A stretch of DNA of 64,000 bases. It comes from Lingula anatina. Lineage: Eukaryota; Brachiopoda; Lingulata; Lingulida; Lingulidae. The stretch is from assembly GCF_001039355.2 (NCBI RefSeq), contig NW_019774547.1, positions 434,001 through 498,000 of the forward strand. Reading direction: 5' to 3'. Positions 1 through 12,343 of this stretch are shown here, in pieces; position 1 is the first letter of the stretch; every line of letters starts with the position of its first letter. The notes under the pieces are model-generated. The model did not search any database. It saw only the letters and a list, made by a program, of their open reading frames with translations, and was not told the origin of the DNA. Made by a program: the position numbers and the translations under genes.

Positions 1-1611
1 CAATGTGCTCTTGCACATGCTCAATGGATGACCTGGAAAGATTCATTACTGCATGGGTGCTTATTGGTAGTCTTTTCAACAAATCACAGATATAATTAAA
101 AGTTGCTGATTCAATTAGGAACACCACATGCTGACCACATGTAACACATCTCTTACTTTTCCACTTCCTATACTCCGTCTCCACCATCCTCTTCAGTGTG
201 GTCTTCTCCTCCCTCGGTACTGGGTTCTGCTGGAAGAACTCAGCCAGTGCAGGAGGGAAGCAGGCAATGGTGTGACTGGACCAGCCATGGGGAGTGTGTT
301 GCATGATGGTGGTCATTATGTCCTTACACCAGTTGTTGGACAGGGAGTCAGAGCCTACAAATACAGTATTATACAGGAGATGTTAATATTGTGTATGCAT
401 CTTTAATAGCCTGGAAAGTTAATAGAATAATGATGAACACATGAACAGTTTTAAATATTGTCCCAAAAAATTAAAGTTTTTGATAGGATTTGGTCTCCAA
501 AAACAACACATTTCTTCTACATGAAAACAAAAGAAAATAGTATTTGGGAAATTAGTGAGTCTAAAAAAATATTGTTTATTGCAATTTGTTGTACTATTCA
601 AATAACCAAGTACAAATGCTCGCACTGTATGAAGGATTAAACACAGTATGATGTTTTTAAAACAATATACATATTTGACACAGCCTTCTACTGTTAATCA
701 ACTGATCATTCCTCTCCACACTGCACCATACCTGTGACATGCATGGCTCTGGCAAGTGTCAGCACCAAGGCTCGGTTCAGTTCCTCAGATTCATTTGACA
801 ACAGAGCTAGAGACTTGGGTTCCTGCAGGAATCTGGACAGCTGTGGCTGGACCTCTGTACTGCCTAAGCCATTGATCAGCCGCAGGGCTGTGCTTTCAAC
901 ACTGAAATTTCAAAATTAAATTGTATTTGTTGGAACTACCATGGAAAATACTTAAATGTATTCAAATACCTAATACCAAAAGCACTTTCAAGTGCACATG
1001 TCAAGTCATGTTATCATACCAGAATTATGTTGACCTATCACAGCTTACAAAATACACATCAACATGAATTTCTAATCAGTCCTTTTTTCAAATTAAACTA
1101 CAATATCCCATTCACTCCAACTGAATAACCACATATAATCTTACAAGATAACTCAGACATGTCCTCTTTCCTTACCATAAGTGTAGCTGGTTTTGGTTGG
1201 TGAGAGCAACCAGAGTGTGAAGATGGCTGAGGAGCTGGACCCTGTAATGGGGCTGTATGTGATGCAGCCTGTATATAAACATCTCCAGCAGAGTGTGCAG
1301 GATTCCCCAGGCCCGACTCTTCACCACTGTGGGCAGTAGCTGGCCTAGTGGGACACAAGTATTGTCACATTAGAATTGTTTTCCATTATCAGGATAGAAT
1401 ATAAATGCAGTCTAGAACTTAAGTCTACAGTGCATAAACATTATTTCCCTTCAATCCGTAAAGGACAGAAAGTAAGCAGGAAACATATGAGTAAATATTA
1501 TTTTCAGTAAGTATTGAATGAAACCATGCATTATTTCTTTAAGTTATACTATTTAAGACACTGTTATGAAAATTTGTCATATTTAGCAGTATAATTTGAC
1601 ATATACAATAA
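1..1611. repeat. Left copy of duplicated MED23 segment
   Basis: Bases 1-1611 match 3897 to about 5473 almost base for base, including introns. Differences are small indels and SNPs, such as the poly-C/poly-A run at 4342-4362 and the missing short stretch near 5232. The homology runs off the left window edge and ends exactly at the N at 1612. High identity in introns means either a very recent duplication or two alleles placed in tandem. Confidence 0.85.
157..1344 (-). CDS. MED23: Second copy of three MED23 exons
   Basis: Exons at 1176-1344, 732-901 and 157-354 repeat the MED23 exons at 5061-5229, 4617-4786 and 4052-4249 with identical lengths (169, 170, 198) and only scattered differences. 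Splice signals are intact in both. The copy stops at a single N at 1612, and upstream of it lies Harbinger sequence instead of the preceding MED23 exon. If both copies were in one transcript, exon 2986-3039 (ending in phase 2) would join an exon that needs phase 1, giving a frameshift. The simplest reading is that these exons belong to the other allele of MED23, and the rest of the gene continues off the left edge. Confidence 0.8.
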
Positions 1612-1612
1612 N
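1612..1612. other. Single-N assembly join
   Basis: A lone N separates the truncated left copy of the MED23 segment from the GC-rich repeat and Harbinger element. Similar lone Ns at 28906 and 56667 also sit at the edges of duplicated sequence. Confidence 0.8.
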
Positions 1613-1727
1613 CCTTACCGTCTAGGAGGAGAAGCGGTAACGGTAGCCGTCCGGCGGAGCCGGCGGAACGATCCGGACGAGACCGAAACCATGTGTACCG
1701 CCAGCGCTAACGCTGGTGGTACAATAA
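1613..1727. repeat. GC-rich dispersed repeat ending in a terminal palindrome
   Basis: A GC-rich stretch, unlike its AT-rich surroundings, that ends with a near-perfect hairpin (arms TGTACCGCCAGCG and CGCTGGTGGTACA) followed by ATA. The same 3' end recurs at 9052-9112 on the same strand, and GGTGGTACAATA recurs inverted at about 7959-7974. This looks like the end of a SINE or small DNA transposon. Family not recognised. Confidence 0.6.
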
Positions 1728-1739
1728 TCACTTCTAAAG

Positions 1740-2515
1740 CAGAGGCATGGGACAGGATTACAAGTAAATTCAATGGCCAGCCTGGAGTAAAGCCTGTCAG
1801 TTCATCTCAGCTGAAGAAAGTAGTTGACAACCTGAAGACAAAAGCGAAAAAAGATGTTGCCAAGGAGGAGAAATCTTGCCAATTAACTGGAGGTGGAAAA
1901 GTTGAAACCGTTGCAGAGGATCTCTCCCACATGGTTACTTCTTTCTGTAGTGAAGTTCTGCACCCTCTCAACAACGCCTTTGACGATGATACGGGATACC
2001 ATGAACCCCAAGGTACTTTTTTCTTTATCATGACTTTAGGGTCAGATAACTGTTTGCTGGTAATTGTTCGAATCATTTAGGCACTCGTTAATAAATATCA
2101 TTATTCAACATTGTAATATAAATATTGGAAAGGTGTCTCTTTTTTTCCAGCAAAGAAACCGAAATTGACTGCCAGTGCGTCTGTCGGCCATCCAGAATCT
2201 GATGATGATAAGGATTCCTCATATTTGGATGAAGCCTTAGTAATGGAAGAATGTAGCAGCATTGACCCCACATCAGTCAGGGACACAGAGCCATCTACAT
2301 CTAAGGCGAAAGGGAAATCTGGAAGTAAATCTCCATCTTGCGTCAGTTGTGGTGTTGCAATGCATTCAACATTAGCTATGCAGAAGGAAGAGCACAACCT
2401 CCAAATGAAATATCTGCAGGACAGAATTAAATTTCAAAAAGAGGAACATGAACACAGAATGGAAGTGCTGAATTTGCAACATTCCTTTTTAACAAAATTG
2501 AATGGTATCAATTGA
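1740..2515 (+). pseudogene. Myb/SANT-like Harbinger accessory protein, 5'-truncated
   Basis: Two exons can be read: 1740-2012 and 2151-2515 (stop at 2513-2515). The first begins inside a Myb/SANT-like domain (EAWDRITSKFNGQPG, then QLKKVVDNLKTKAKKDVAKE), the pattern seen in Harbinger-associated MSANTD/zeste-like proteins. The second carries an acidic, Ser-rich linker and a C-terminal coiled coil rich in Glu, Lys and His (MQKEEHNLQMKYLQDRIKFQ). In the family this protein binds the transposon ends and helps import the nuclease. The N-terminal half of the Myb domain is missing, and the ATG at 1691 lies in the unrelated GC-rich repeat, so I treat it as a broken gene. Confidence 0.7.
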
Positions 2516-2519
2516 AAAA

Positions 2520-2710
2520 ATAAAAAAGTAGTTGAAGCCCTTTTTCGAGAAACGGAACCTTGCAAAGAAATCGTCATCAGTGAAGTCGTCTTCATTGAAT
2601 TTAGGTAGGCGTGTTCTCATGCATCTTGCATTCCTGTTGACATCATAAAGACACACCAGTTGGTTTACATAGTCCCCCATGGAGCTGATTTTCACAAGAG
2701 AACTGTACAC
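2520..2710 (-). pseudogene. HARBI1-like Harbinger nuclease, N-terminal fragment
   Basis: The minus-strand frame from ATG at 2710 contains NARCMRTRLPKFNEDDFTDD followed by FFARFRFSKKGF, the N-terminal signature of HARBI1/PIF transposases (PF13359 family proteins). After that point the frame runs into the 3' end of the convergent Myb-like gene, marking an internal deletion that removed all three catalytic acidic residues. Confidence 0.65.
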
Positions 2711-2985
2711 AATGGCTGCTTAAGGAAGACTAAAAGTTACTCGAGACCAACCTTACATTTTAAGGACTCCTCAGCCGAAAATAAAGGAAATCTTTAAGCA
2801 AAGGCTGATTCTAGAAATGACCGATTCCTTTGCTAAGGATGATTGTTAAGTGATTCCTTTCAAGTGAGATAAAGAAAGGTCTTGGAATACAAATTTCGTA
2901 TAAGGTCGACATTAAGACTCCCTTAACGATAAAGAGAGATTCTGGAATACGGGCCTTAGTGTGTTTTCTCCAAGTATCTACTTAC

Positions 2986-5900
2986 TTGTAAGCTGTGGTA
3001 GACACCCTCCCATCCTCCAGCAGACAGCGCCATATGATGCTATAACAACAAAGGATTCTGTCATTGACATCTTATCTCATATCTGACTTGCAAGTGTTCA
3101 AACTTGTTTCCTACACTTTCAAGAAGACACAATTTTAACCCCCCCTTTTTTTATTAAAATTTGTACTAAAATCTAATGAAAGTTATAAATATTCTTCTTT
3201 AAATTATTGACAACATGCCACTCATCACTAATGTCAGTTTTCATTTACAAAAACTATAGATGCCCTTTTTATGTTGTATACTACCTGATCTCACAAAGAT
3301 AATCTTACCATATAAATAGTGGAGGAGTTCCCTGCATTGAAAAATGAGCTATCAGATCACTCTCGTTGTTCATGCCTGAATTAGATATATAAATCAAAAT
3401 GTTTCAAAGGAAAGTCAAGAAAGTCTTATCAAACAGAATGTGAAGATGTCATTATACCTGTTCAGTACTTCTTAGAGGACAAAATTGAATCTTCACAGGA
3501 GTCTGAAGTTCATATTTCATCATCACAGGTATATATTAGACCAAGTCTTATATATAGAGAGACATAGCATGTAAACTAACTATATTTCATATAGTAATAC
3601 AAGTTGAACTAATCACAGCGTAACAAGGGATATTGTTTGCAAATAGGATAACTAACACAAAACTAGCCTACCTGATGTCAGTAGATGACCAGATCTTTTT
3701 GCATGGGATTTAAAATATGTAAATGCAATGCCCCCCTCCCCCTCCCCAAACACACACACACAGGCATGCACACAATGCACGCAAATACAGACTGTAGTCT
3801 GTTTTATTGGTGACTTCAGATGAGCATTATTCTGATCTTAGTCAGTGACCATAGGTACAGTAAATTAAACATTACCAGCACTACTTGGTTGAGATCAATG
3901 TGCTCTTGCACATGCTCAATGGATGACCTGGAAAGATTCATTGATGCATGGGTGCTTATTGGTAATCATTTCAACAAATCACAGATATAATTAAAAGTTG
4001 CTGATTCAATTAGGAACACCACATGCTGACCACATGTAACAAATCTCTTACTTTTCCACTTCCTATACTCCGTCTCCACCATCCTCTTCAGTGTGGTCTT
4101 CTCCTCCCTCGGTACTGGATTCTGCTGGAAGAACTCAGCCAGTGCAGGAGGGAAGCAGGCAATGGTGTGACTGGACCAGCCATGGGGAGTGTGTTGCATG
4201 ATGGTGGTCATTATGTCCTTACACCAGTTGTTGGACAGGGAGTCAGAGCCTAGGAATACAGGAGGATTTAATACTGTGTATCCATCTTTAATAACCTAGA
4301 AAGTTTACAGATCAAGAACAGATGAACAGTTTTAAATATTGCCCCCCCCCCAAAAAAAAAAAGTTTTTTGATAGGATTTGGTCTCCAAAAACAACACATT
4401 TCTTCTACATGAAAAAAAAACAGTATTTGGGAAATTAGTGAGAGTCTAAAGAAATATTGTTTATTGCGATTTGTAGCACTATTCAAATAACCAAGTACAA
4501 ATGCTCGCACTGTATGAAGGATTAAACACAGTATGATGTTTTTAAAACAATATACATATTTGACACAGCCTTCCACTGTTAATCAACTGATCATTCCTCT
4601 CCACAAGGCACCATACCTGTGACATGCATGGCTCTGGCAAGTGTCAGCACCAGGGCTCGGTTCAGTTCCTCAGATTCATTTGACAACAGAGCTAGAGACT
4701 TGGGTTCCTGCAGGAATCTGGACAGCTGTGGCTGGACCTCTGTACTGCCTAAGCCATTGATCAGCCGCAGGGCTGTGCTTTCAACACTGAAATTTCAAAA
4801 TTAAATTGTATTTGTTGGAACTACCATGGAAAATACTTAAATGTATTCAAATACCTAATACCAAAAGCACTTTCAAGTGCACATGTCAAGTCATGTTATC
4901 ATACCAGAATTATGTTGACCTATCACAGCTTACAAAATACACATCAACATGAATTTCTAATCAGTCCTTTTTTCAAATTAAACTACAATATCCCATTCAC
5001 TCCAACTGAATAACCACATATAATCTTACAAGATAACTCAGACATGTCCTCTTTCCTTACCATAAGTGTAACTGGTTTTGGTTGGTGAGAGCAACCAGAG
5101 TGTGAAGATGGCTGAGGAGCTGGACTCTGTAATGGGGCTGTATGTGATGCAGCCTGTATATAAACATCTCCAGCAGAGTGTGCAGGATTCCCCAGGCCCG
5201 ACTCTTCACCACTGTGGGCAGTAGCTGGCCTACAAGTATTGTCACATTAGAATTGTTTTCCATTATCAGGATCGAATATAAATGCAGTCTACAGTGCATA
5301 AACATTATTTCCCTTCAATCCGTAAAGGACAGAAAGTAAGCAGGAAACATATGAGTAAATATTATTTTCAGTAAGTATTGAATGAAACCATGCATTATTT
5401 CTTTAAGTTATACTATTTAAGACACTGTTATGGAAATTTGTCATATTTAGCAGTATAATTTGACATAAGCAATCACTTGATGATTAACTTCCTTTTGTGC
5501 TATCAGATCTTTCTAAATGTACAAAAATAATTGGAACCAAACAACTGCTCATTTAAGAAAAAATAAAGAAATAGCTCACATCAAATCCTAAAAGACAATT
5601 ACAGTGGAAAGATTTACCTAGATATAATCTAATCAAGGACAGTTAAAACAGATGTGTAACTTTAGAAACACTCTGCCAAGACCCTTGTCATGTAATATAG
5701 ACTTACTGATAAATCCTTTAATTCCTAGAGATTCTATTTCCATATATACAAGCAGTCTGCTGTATGTCTCCACCAAAGCTGGAGCAAGAGCTACTGTATT
5801 TTTTGTATGGGCATGCTTGATGACACGTGTGACAATACTATGGATCAAGCTGGAATCAGAAAGAATGACAACATGATGTTGTAGAATTTGATTCAGTTAA

Positions 5901-8900
5901 GGGCAATACTGTATTTGTCAATTTATCAACAGATATTCTTTTCTCTATACTGCATACTGAATATAACAAGGGAAAAAAGTTGGTATCTTTTTAGCCCATC
6001 TCTAATAGGCAATCACTGCATACAGCTTACTTTTATGAAGTTCTTCCCCACTGTTTATGACTTTCTTGACACAAAACATATCGTTACCTACCTCATTTTG
6101 GCATGCACTGTGAGTGAGTCTAGCTTATCCATAGGAAGTGGTTCACTTGGGGCCGAGGCTGTGATGTTCCCAGGCAACTGGGTCGTGCTTTGACCATTGC
6201 CGTAGATCATCTCCAGTAGCTGGCTCATGGGGGCAGAGAAATATTCTGTGTTGGTACTGTCTGGAGGTACAAACATATTACACACTGAGATAGGTCTAAT
6301 ATTTAAGTAGCAGTAAATCATCTAACAGCAAAAGAGGAAAGAATTTAACACTTTGCACTATAAACGACAGGAAAAATTCAAACAGACAAGAAAGAATTTA
6401 AAGAAAGAGTTGAGACAAAAACCCAAACTTACAAGCATTACACAGCAGAGCAATTCTGTAGTTTGGCATCGGTTGGTTCTTCACTGTTAAACATTGTTTT
6501 AAAAAACTGAAATAATGATAAAATAACTTTTAAACAAATAATGAGTGTTGGAACTGAAATATTCAACATCCTTTTCAACATTTCTAATCATCATCACATA
6601 TTATGTAGTTATACATATGTAAGTATACAGTACTATGTAATTAAGTGTATCCATATACTGACAAAGATACAAAAAAAAAAAAAAAAAAAAAAAGATTATA
6701 AAAATCAAACACAAATCTCTTACTCCATATGATTCTTCAAAGTATATGGCACTGGTCTTTTTAGTTTCACATTGTCTGTCTGTGCTTTTCTTATCAGGTG
6801 GATCCATATACAGGTGACAGCCATGGACAGTGTAGAATAGGGTTTCTCTATATCAGGCACACTCAGAGGTTCTTTCTCCGTATACAACAGGTCATAGAGT
6901 TTTAAAACTGGGAGGAAATCTTGAAGCTGCAACAGAAATGATCATATATTCAGTTTGCATAATAAACAACAAATAACCAAGATCTCACCATAATTCAAGC
7001 AAATAATAAATTACCTAGTAAGACGTAAAGGTTAGAAATACATTTATTCTTTAGCTCATTAGAATAACTCACTGGATTTTTCTGTATGCTTCCAGATATA
7101 AACTGCAGCAAAACCCACATCAAATGATTCCTGCCTTTCTGAAGCTTACTGCCTTTCAGCTGAAATTTAAAAAGAACCGTTTTTAGACATCTTTTTGCAT
7201 GTACCTTCAAAAAACTCAACTTCTTCATATTAAGGAATGACCCTTCATATACATGACAGCATAAAGATACTTTCATAGCACCCATGAATATGTGGATTTA
7301 AGTCCAGCTCTTCGTCATGAGGGATTTGTTTAGAATGAACACCTTAGTTTTTTACATTTACTTCATATTTACTTTGTCAGTGAGATGATACAACATGCTG
7401 ATAGGACATTTAGAAAACAGAAACACATGGCATTCATTTTTCATCCACATTCAACAACATACCTTATTGTAAAGTGATGACACCATGTGTGGAAAACTGG
7501 CAAACTGAAAGAGGACAAAAAAGATGAGTTGACTTGACAAATGTTGCCATAGTAACTGACTGACAACACTCCCTTCAGTTGATGTATCCTCACTCTCTGA
7601 TCTCTCCATGGCCAGAACTATCAACTCCACCAGCTGCTCTTCTAGAACAAGACATCTCAGCTTCACCTAGGGAAGATAAAGTTATTGATTTAGTGTAAAA
7701 AATTATGACCTTATTACTGTATAATGAACAGCTTGTATACTTTTATCTTCAGTTTGTACATCTTTGTATAATTATGTACATTGTCACCAGGTGGCTTTGG
7801 TGTACAAGCAGCCCTAAACTTATTTTCATTTTTACTTACTGACTTATTATCATTATATACAACAGCAAGAAGTTTGTTCTGCAATTTTGTTGTAACTCAA
7901 GAATATACAGCATCAATATTAAAAATAGAGGATCAGAGAGGCGATACCGCCTCCGGATATTGTACCACCAGCTGGAGTAAGCGCATTCGTATGGACCCCC
8001 CCTCCAAAAAGGGACACCATCACCAGTCTTGTGCTTGACAAGCTCTATAAAATGCAATCAACAGGAGTTCTCAAAATATACAAAAAATTATAATTAAAAA
8101 TGGTCAGTATATGACTTTCTATTCAACTTCAATAGTAACTATGGACCTATCTCTGCCAGTTTTGGAGATATAAGGGACTAAATGTTATAATTTTGCAGTT
8201 ACCATAATGTGCCATAAATTTCCTACAGAAAAAATTAATTAAAATAAAGAAAAGGTCATTTTGGTCAAAATTCTTGAAATGGGAGGTGCTCTGAAGTTCC
8301 AGATGTTCTAATTTGATGAAATAATGTCATTTTTGACCACAAGTTGCCTGCTTTGCCAAGCCTTATGTTTTATTTTTCTGGAGTTCAAAATTAATTATCC
8401 ATTACCGTACTGCACATTTTGCTTTCACCACCAANNNNNNNNNNNNNNNNNNNNNNNNNNNNNNNNNNNNNNNNNNNNNNNNNNNNNNNNNNNNNNNNNN
8501 NNNNNNNNNNNNNNNNNNNNNNNNNNNNNNNNNNNNNNNNNNNNNNNNNNNNNNNNNNNNNNNNNNNNNNNNNNNNNNNNNNNNNNNNNNNNNNNNNNNN
8601 NNNNNNNNNNNNNNNNNNNNNNNNNNNNNNNNNNNNNNNNNNNNNNNNNNNNNNNNNNNNNNNNNNNNNNNNNNNNNNNNNNNNNNNNNNNNNNNNNNNN
8701 NNNNNNNNNNNNNNNNNNNNNNNNNNNNNNNNNNNNNNNNNNNNNNNNNNNNNNNNNNNNNNNNNNNNNNNNNNNNNNNNNNNNNNNNNNNNNNNNNNNN
8801 NNNNNNNNNNNNNNNNNNNNNNNNNNNNNNNNNNNNNNNNNNNNNNNNNNNNNNNNNNNNNNNNNNNNNNNNNNNNNNNNNNNNNNNNNNNNNNNNNNNN

Positions 8901-11900
8901 NNNNNNNNNNNNNNNNNNNNNNNNNNNNNNNNNNNNNNNNNNNNNNNNNNNNNNNNNNNNNNNNNNNNNNNNNNNNNNNNNNNNNNNNNNNNNNNNNNNN
9001 NNNNNNNNNNNNNNNNNNNNNNNNNNNNNNNNNNNNNNNNNNNNNNNNNNNGAACGATCCGGACGGGACTGAAACCATGTGTACCGCCAGCGCTAACGCT
9101 GGTGGTACAATAACCAACTATGAATATTTTTTTCAAAATAATTGCAACAAAGGAATTTCACAAAAAAATCCTTTTCAACGAAAAAATGGACTTATGGCAC
9201 GACCAACAAGAAAATCAATTAATATCAATTCAAAATGTACATAGGAGGAAGTCTATTTGTACCTGTTTATTGAGGGACAACATGTTACAGACCATATCCC
9301 TGGAGTACGGTTGCTCCAGCACATATCTCAGTAAGTCTGTCTGAAGTTCCTGGGCTTCCTGAAAAATTCAAAACTCCCATACTTCATGTAGCAAACCAAA
9401 TATAAATACCATTTATTATTCTTTGGTTTTACCATGCACTATAATCAGTTTCATTTTCTAGTATTACTAGGGAAATAACCTTAGCAAGAAAAGATCAAAT
9501 CAGAAAGCATTCTAATACAATTTGTATTAGTTAAGTATAAAAAGATTCAGCAATGTCCATCCTGTCTCAAGAACATGAAGACTACACTACTAATAAGAAA
9601 TGGACAACTGAATATAAAAGAAATTAACAGATAAAAATACCTTGTCATATGGTAAGGGACCATGAAGAGGAAATTTCAATGTAGGAGTTAACCTCCAGGC
9701 ACTTGCAGTAGTACTAGAATGCCCTACCACAGGTAGCAAGTGGCGCCGTCCTACAGAACATGAATCATAGAATATTACTGTACACACTTTATAAATTAGA
9801 AAAACAAGACATAAATCATAAGGAATTGGAAGAAAAAAACAACTGACCACATGACAGCCATGTTTCAAGTTATCAAACCATTCATGCAATAGATTCTTGA
9901 CTGAGGAAAAACATAAACAACACTTTATGAACACTATATGAAACGACACTATCAGAATCTATATATTTCTGACAAACTAAGATTACCTGGGAGAGTGACC
10001 ATCTGTGCAGTGGGACGAAAGGTTTCCACAAAATCAGACAAAATCTGCCCTAATTTCTGAAAAGAAAAATTAATGAGTAAAAGACAATGAATGATAACTA
10101 TACGTCCAGACACTTTACATCTGTACATAAAAGGGGAAAAATACAACTCATTCAACTGAATTTTGCTTTACATCCCCCCCAAAAAAAACAGTAATACTAA
10201 ACCTGTTTTAACAAAAGCAAGATATCGCTCATTAGAATTTAGACTGTTGATGTTTTCTTACCCAGTGTGGCCACGGTCCTCCTCCCCTGTCCTCTGATGT
10301 TAGTTTTACTATTTCATTGACTGCAAAATAACTGGGGAGTAGGCAGGCATTTCTGTCCAAAATGTAAGATATCACCTAGGGAAAATAAGTTGCATGTTAC
10401 CATCATATACTTTTTCTTTAAGCAAAATTAAGCCAGTAACCAATCAAAATCATAAATTCAACTTCATCTATATTCAAGACTAGCCAACACCAATACTTGA
10501 AACTTGACAGTTAATGTTTTTGTATGCGTTTTTTTTTTTGGAAGTACTTACATTTAGTGCTGCATCTAACTGTCTTACAGCAGAGACATTAGCAGACATA
10601 GGGATGGTCTGACACTTCTCAAGAACCAGACGAAACAGGTCCCTACAGCCCTGCAATGCAACAGACACTGAATCAGCATATTTGTATCTGGATCCATCTG
10701 AACACCCCACCATCCAACTCCATTCAACTTTGTATTTTTAGTATCTCTATCACCAGGGAGAAATATTCACCATTATGTATTTCATTATCTTTGGTTAAAA
10801 ATGGCATCTTACCTTGTAATCCACCCCTCCTACAATCTTCCTTAATAACTGAAAAGTTTGGCACCACAATGCTTCATTTTCATGCTTTAGCTTGTCACAA
10901 TGCAGCACAGCCTCACATACTTGTCTGAAATATGGGGATACATAAAATTGTCAAAAAAAGGCTTCATTGATCAAAGCTGTGTAATAGGTAACATGCTTTC
11001 TTTAAACTGCACTCAAAAATTCAACTACTGCAGAGGGACAATAATTTCATTGACCAAAAAGAAAGTAGCATGCCTAGCCTCTTAGAATCAAATTCATTAT
11101 AAAAGGAAATACTCCACTTACTTGGCAGAAACAATGCTGTTTTCTACAAGATACTCTAGCATGGAAAACAGCTTTTGTGATCGCTTGCTGTTTCTTTGAT
11201 TGTACACAGCAGACACATATGCTTTCAAGATGCCATCATATGTGGAGGGATCCTAAAACAAGTTAAAGACTATATAAATCTGTAACAGAAAATGTTACAT
11301 CAAGGATGAAAAGCTTTCCTTTTTTTTCTCAGAGATTTATTATGTCATAATTTAACTTTTTAAATAAAACTCTGATAGGGAACTGTCTTGCCCAAGCAAA
11401 TTGGACAGTGTTATTCTTATTTTAAAATTATCAAGTGCTCTGTCAGCTGGCTTAAATTTTGCAAAGAAAACTGATTCTTTATCACTGCATATATATAGTT
11501 ACCTGAATTAAGAAATAGACACTACATCTTGAGCAACTTACACCATCTATGATTCACAAATTTAAAATATCTTTTTGTTTTATCATAATAGACTCACTCG
11601 AGATGCCCAGAAAAACTTAAACGTGTGCTGACAGGACTGGTTTTTCATTTCTTCGTTCTTAGTGGAATTTTCCAGGAAACCACAAAATGCTTCCTGTATT
11701 GCCTCTGCTTGCTATAAAGAAAAATCAAACAGACTTAGGTATAAGATTGCATGACTTCATTTGTATTCTTAAATGTTTTTCCATCGATAATTTGTTTTGA
11801 AAGCTTTGTGTTCAACTATCGTCATAATCAAAATAACAGAATGAGCACAGTGAAACTGTAGTGACCAGCCAGCCAGTTCCTGGACAACAGTCACTGACGT

Positions 11901-12343
11901 TATAAAATAGATACGACAATTTCTGGAGCCACAAGAAGGGCTGTATAGATATTTTATATCAACACAAGTTTCAAATAAATGTAGTATAGCACACTGCAGT
12001 CTACTAGTTAGCGTTACCATAATGAAAAATTGATGTCATCATTTTTGTACTTTGCTTCCTCCTTTACATAGCAGGTTTTTAAAAGATCATATATCGTACT
12101 GAAATCTAAGTCAGAATTGTATTTCCACATGTGCTTCGATCCTTTGAAAGGCATGTAACGATATAGATAATGAAACTAAAGTTGTGAAAGAGAAAACGAC
12201 ATTGTATTTGTACCATAATGGTTGCCATATTTAACTTAATTTGACAGTGGTATGTAAGTTAACCTTAAATGGAGGGTACTCACCAAAACATCTTGAATGA
12301 CTTCGTTTACTATTTCGTCTGACATATCGACCAAGTCTGGCAT
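2986..12343 (-). CDS. MED23: Mediator complex subunit 23 (MED23), 20 exons, 3' end missing
   Basis: MED23 is a large HEAT-like subunit of the Mediator tail, linking activators to RNA polymerase II in the nucleus. The translated exons follow remembered vertebrate MED23 closely and in order, for example SQLLWQHLSSQLIFFVLFQF, MWVLLQFISGSIQKN, TCIWIHL, APALVETYSRLLVYMEIESL, IQPHYRVQLLSHLHTL and HFSMQGTPPLF. Exons (minus): 12284-12343 (ATG, MPDLVDMSDE), 11598-11711, 11122-11252, 10813-10924, 10552-10650, 10262-10375, 9987-10056, 9641-9750, 9263-9358, 7463-7666, 7073-7159, 6724-6926, 6433-6506, 6092-6260, 5707-5849, 5061-5229, 4617-4786, 4052-4249, 3309-3375, 2986-3039. Phases join correctly at the junctions I checked. 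The last exon ends in phase 2 at the residues preceding VLERIG in the human protein, so the C-terminal third lies off the window. It is head-to-head with SMIM8. A Harbinger remnant lies just downstream of the last exon. Confidence 0.95.
3897..5473. repeat. Right copy of duplicated MED23 segment
   Basis: Partner of the segment at 1-1611. This copy is continuous with the upstream MED23 exons (5707 onward) and with the downstream exons at 3309-3375 and 2986-3039, so it is the copy integrated in an intact gene model. Confidence 0.85.
7959..9112. repeat. Repeat-derived insertion with inverted ends (gap inside)
   Basis: TATTGTACCACCAGC at about 7960-7974 is the reverse complement of GCTGGTGGTACAATA ending at 9112. 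The two face each other across 1.1 kb containing the assembly gap. The right end is the same repeat as at 1613-1727. This may be one element with inverted termini or two opposed insertions; the gap hides the answer. Confidence 0.45.
8435..9051. other. Assembly gap (617 N) in a MED23 intron
   Basis: Run of N inside the 1.6 kb intron between the MED23 exons at 7463-7666 and 9263-9358. Both exons flanking the intron are complete, so no coding sequence appears lost. The right edge abuts the GC-rich repeat end at 9052-9112. Confidence 0.95.

Larger units (their letters stand above)
1728..2955. mobile_element. Internally deleted PIF/Harbinger DNA transposon
   Basis: The segment holds the two genes typical of PIF/Harbinger elements: a Myb/SANT-like DNA-binding protein (plus strand, 1740-2515) and the N-terminus of a HARBI1-type nuclease (minus strand, 2520-2710), arranged convergently. 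The right end reads GGCCCGTATTCCAGAATCTC on the minus strand, next to TTA at 2956-2958, which fits the TWA target duplication of this superfamily. The left terminus is not visible because of the N join at 1612 and the GC-rich repeat. The DDE catalytic part is deleted, so this copy cannot be autonomous. Confidence 0.75.

Noticed and set aside
1691-1739. ATG at 1691 as the start of the Harbinger Myb-like protein
   Set aside because: The first 16 codons lie in the GC-rich repeat; the Myb exon begins at the acceptor before 1740, so the true start is missing.
8324-9244. Long open frames across the N gap
   Set aside because: They are open only because N carries no stop codons.
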